Shown: piece by piece, positions 23,283 through 25,010 of the stretch
Layout: the number at the start of each line of letters is the position of its first letter
Numbering within the stretch: position 1 is the first letter of the stretch
NCBI GenBank assembly: GCA_035416745.1
Contig: DAOLNV010000081.1
Span: 1 to 25,010 of the forward strand
DNA length: 25,010 nt
Source: Candidatus Hydrogenedentota bacterium
Lineage (GTDB): Bacteria; Hydrogenedentota; Hydrogenedentia; Hydrogenedentales; SLHB01
Reading direction: 5' to 3'
Notes under the pieces: generated by a model
Database searches by the model: none
Told to the model about the DNA's origin: nothing
What the model saw: only the letters and a program-made list of their open reading frames with translations
Made by a program: the position numbers and the translations under genes

Positions 23283-24887
23283 CTAGAATTTGATGCGCAT
23301 TTCCGCGGCGAGAAAGTCCGCATCTTTGTCATCCCGGCCGCCGCTGAAAATCAACCCGTTGTTGTAGATGAAGGCGCCATCGGCAACTCCGTCGCCGACC
23401 CAGAAACGCGAATACTGGAACGTGCATGTAACGTCTTCGCTGTAATGATAGACAACGAAGATAGACGTATCCCATCCGATTTCGTCGCTGTTCTCCTGGG
23501 TCCAGAAGCTGAGCGCGGGCGCAATGGGTATGCGGTAGCGGCCGACCTTGAAATGAACCGGCGCATCGAAGGGCTCGATGGCCTCGAAATAGGTCGCCGC
23601 GAGAATGACATCAAATGCTGGGGTCGGGTGGACAACCACGCCCGCCCTGCCGAGCCAGCAGTTCGAGAGGTCATTGAAAGCGTCGATTGCGCCGCAATAC
23701 ATCGAGTTGGAGAAGAGGCGGTTGAAGCTCACGCTGGCCTCGGGCTGGTCGAAGGGATTGAGCCACTCCCAGAACGAGATGTCGCGGTTGTCCTCGCCGC
23801 CGAAGTACGCGCCGCCGATGAAGGGCCTCGGTTTCCAGGCAACATCAAAGGTGTAGCCCACGTCGAAGTGCCCGCCCCAGGTATCAAACTCGGCGTCGTC
23901 ATCGCCATAAACAAACGGCTTGAAGGTCGTGCCGACCTGACCCGCATCGCCAAATTGATAGGCAGCTTCAACTTCATAGTCGAGAGCGCCTATCAGACCC
24001 GACGCGCGGAAGCCCACGGTATGCAGGTTAGTGGGGTCATAATCGTCGATGTTGAAAAGGTCCTCGACCCACTCGCCGAACCACGCGAGGTTCGTGTCGG
24101 CAACACGGCGGGCGTCGCGCAACCACAACCAATACAGGTCAAACGTGTGGTTTTCGATTGCGGTGCACGACGCGTAAAGGCCGTAGAACCAAACGTCTTC
24201 GTCCTCCTCGAAGGGGCCGCCTTCAGCCAGTTCCGCCGCGAAGGCGTCAACGCTGAAGGTATCGGTCTTGTAAGTCAACCGCGCGCCATCAAAGGAGCGG
24301 CCATAGAAGAAATACACATAGTCCTTGGGGCCCACCAGCCACTCGCTGCCGAAACTCAGTTCCTGCCGCCCCACGCGCAACCGCAGCGGCAAATCGAACA
24401 TGTTCTCGGCTTCGATGTATGATTGGTACACCTCCACGTCGTCACCCGTCCAGCCAGGACTGTCGGCCCCGGTAATGTAATTGAGAGAGCGGAAGTCTTG
24501 ACCCCAGATATCGTAGCTGTCGAACTCGATAAACGCGCTTACATCGTCGGTGAAGTCAGCGTTGATATTGAGCCGCGTGCGCTGCTCGACAAAACCGACG
24601 TCACCACCATCGGTATCGGACCATTTGACCGGACTTACAATGCCCAGGCCGTTGAATCCGCCGGCCGCTCCGGGTCCGCCGATGGGACGCCCGGTCAGCA
24701 ACGACGCCGGCCAGCGCACTTCCGGAATACCCATGAATGTCGTGCGCACCAGACCATTCGTGATGAAGTTTCCGCGGATGCGGATTTCGCCCCCTACTTG
24801 AACATTCTGCAGCTCAGCCAGAGCCGAGCCCGTACACGCCAGTACAAGCAGCAGGCAGAGTACTCTCCTTTTGTGACGGGAATACAT
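23283..24887 (-). CDS. Outer-membrane beta-barrel porin, alginate-export (AlgE-like) type
   Basis: This is a 534-residue protein from ATG 24887, preceded by GGAGGGAGA. A signal peptide covers residues 1-24 (ends GSALA). The rest alternates polar and hydrophobic residues in amphipathic strands with Asp/Gly-rich turns and ends AEMRIKF; a terminal Phe is the usual recognition signal for barrel insertion. LRVGRQELSFGSEWLVG followed by RSFDGARLTYKTDTFSVDAFA matches the alginate-export porin family, which forms 18-strand channels for anionic polysaccharide or small solutes. Here it more likely admits oligosaccharides or other solutes than exports alginate, as no alginate synthesis genes are seen. 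It has no operon partner in the window. Confidence 0.85.
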   Translation of the reverse strand: MYSRHKRRVLCLLLVLACTGSALAELQNVQVGGEIRIRGNFITNGLVRTTFMGIPEVRWPASLLTGRPIGGPGAAGGFNGLGIVSPVKWSDTDGGDVGFVEQRTRLNINADFTDDVSAFIEFDSYDIWGQDFRSLNYITGADSPGWTGDDVEVYQSYIEAENMFDLPLRLRVGRQELSFGSEWLVGPKDYVYFFYGRSFDGARLTYKTDTFSVDAFAAELAEGGPFEEDEDVWFYGLYASCTAIENHTFDLYWLWLRDARRVADTNLAWFGEWVEDLFNIDDYDPTNLHTVGFRASGLIGALDYEVEAAYQFGDAGQVGTTFKPFVYGDDDAEFDTWGGHFDVGYTFDVAWKPRPFIGGAYFGGEDNRDISFWEWLNPFDQPEASVSFNRLFSNSMYCGAIDAFNDLSNCWLGRAGVVVHPTPAFDVILAATYFEAIEPFDAPVHFKVGRYRIPIAPALSFWTQENSDEIGWDTSIFVVYHYSEDVTCTFQYSRFWVGDGVADGAFIYNNGLIFSGGRDDKDADFLAAEMRIKF

Positions 24888-25010
24888 TGGTCATCTCCCT
24901 CCGAAGGTTTTGATCCACCCCACTCTTCGCGGCCGGTCCCCCATGGTTACAGGCTCCACTAAATCAGAATACGCCAATCGGCCTGATAACGCAAGTTCCC
25001 CAAGTGCAGG
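24888..25010 (-). promoter_or_regulatory. Upstream region of the porin gene with a possible promoter
   Basis: On the minus strand, TTGCGT (24994-24989), a 17-bp spacer and TATTCT (24971-24966) form a weak sigma70-like promoter about 80 bp before the porin ATG. Nothing else is recognised to the end of the window. Confidence 0.25.

Overview
The window is about 25 kb of high-GC (about 60%) bacterial chromosome dominated by secreted glycoside hydrolases, carbohydrate transporters and a sugar dehydrogenase. Several features suggest a free-living Gram-negative heterotroph: signal peptides on the hydrolases, a beta-barrel porin ending in Phe, good Shine-Dalgarno sites, and solute symporters in place of SusC/SusD. 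The combination of NPCBM-type GH36, GH127, tandem sialidase, GH38, URO-D-family and Gfo/Idh/MocA genes beside SSS symporters resembles Planctomycetes/Lentisphaerae/Hydrogenedentota-type genomes. That placement is inference from gene content; no marker gene here fixes the phylum.

Left part (1-6650). The window opens inside a minus-strand tRNA-Pro(GGG), 12 bp downstream of a small MerR-type regulator on the same strand. After a 487 bp gap comes a minus-strand SSS-family Na+/solute symporter. It is divergent from a two-gene plus-strand unit, a secreted NPCBM-GH36 alpha-galactosidase-like enzyme and a Gfo/Idh/MocA dehydrogenase, closed by a strong hairpin at 6611-6639. Together these look like a small release, import and oxidation module for a galactoside or related sugar.

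Middle (6700-8675). A ComEA-like membrane-anchored SLBB/helix-hairpin-helix protein converges on a small four-helix membrane protein of unknown function. A 660 bp non-coding gap follows. It carries a dense cluster of short palindromes (8195-8445), including a junction-like fold, and is the most structured non-coding DNA in the window.

Main operon (8676-21101). Six plus-strand genes lie with gaps of only 12-83 bp: GH127 beta-L-arabinofuranosidase-like, a tandem two-propeller sialidase-like protein with nine Asp-boxes, an MFS transporter, a GH38 alpha-mannosidase-like enzyme with an N-terminal beta-sandwich, a URO-D/MtaA-type protein with a putative zinc H-x-C...C site, and a second SSS symporter. 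The four hydrolases of the window are exported and attack different terminal sugars, so the locus looks aimed at heterogeneous glycans such as glycoproteins or complex plant/algal polysaccharide. The URO-D-type protein is the least explained partner.

Right part (21102-25010). A 732 bp gap, locally AT-rich, holds a consensus-like -35 box, several hairpins and a textbook plus-strand terminator with no plus-strand gene in front of it, so it is a candidate small RNA. Then come a minus-strand single-domain cupin, a divergent Tat-exported Mn-type superoxide dismutase with a hairpin next to its ribosome binding site, a shared terminator hairpin, and a minus-strand AlgE-like outer-membrane porin.
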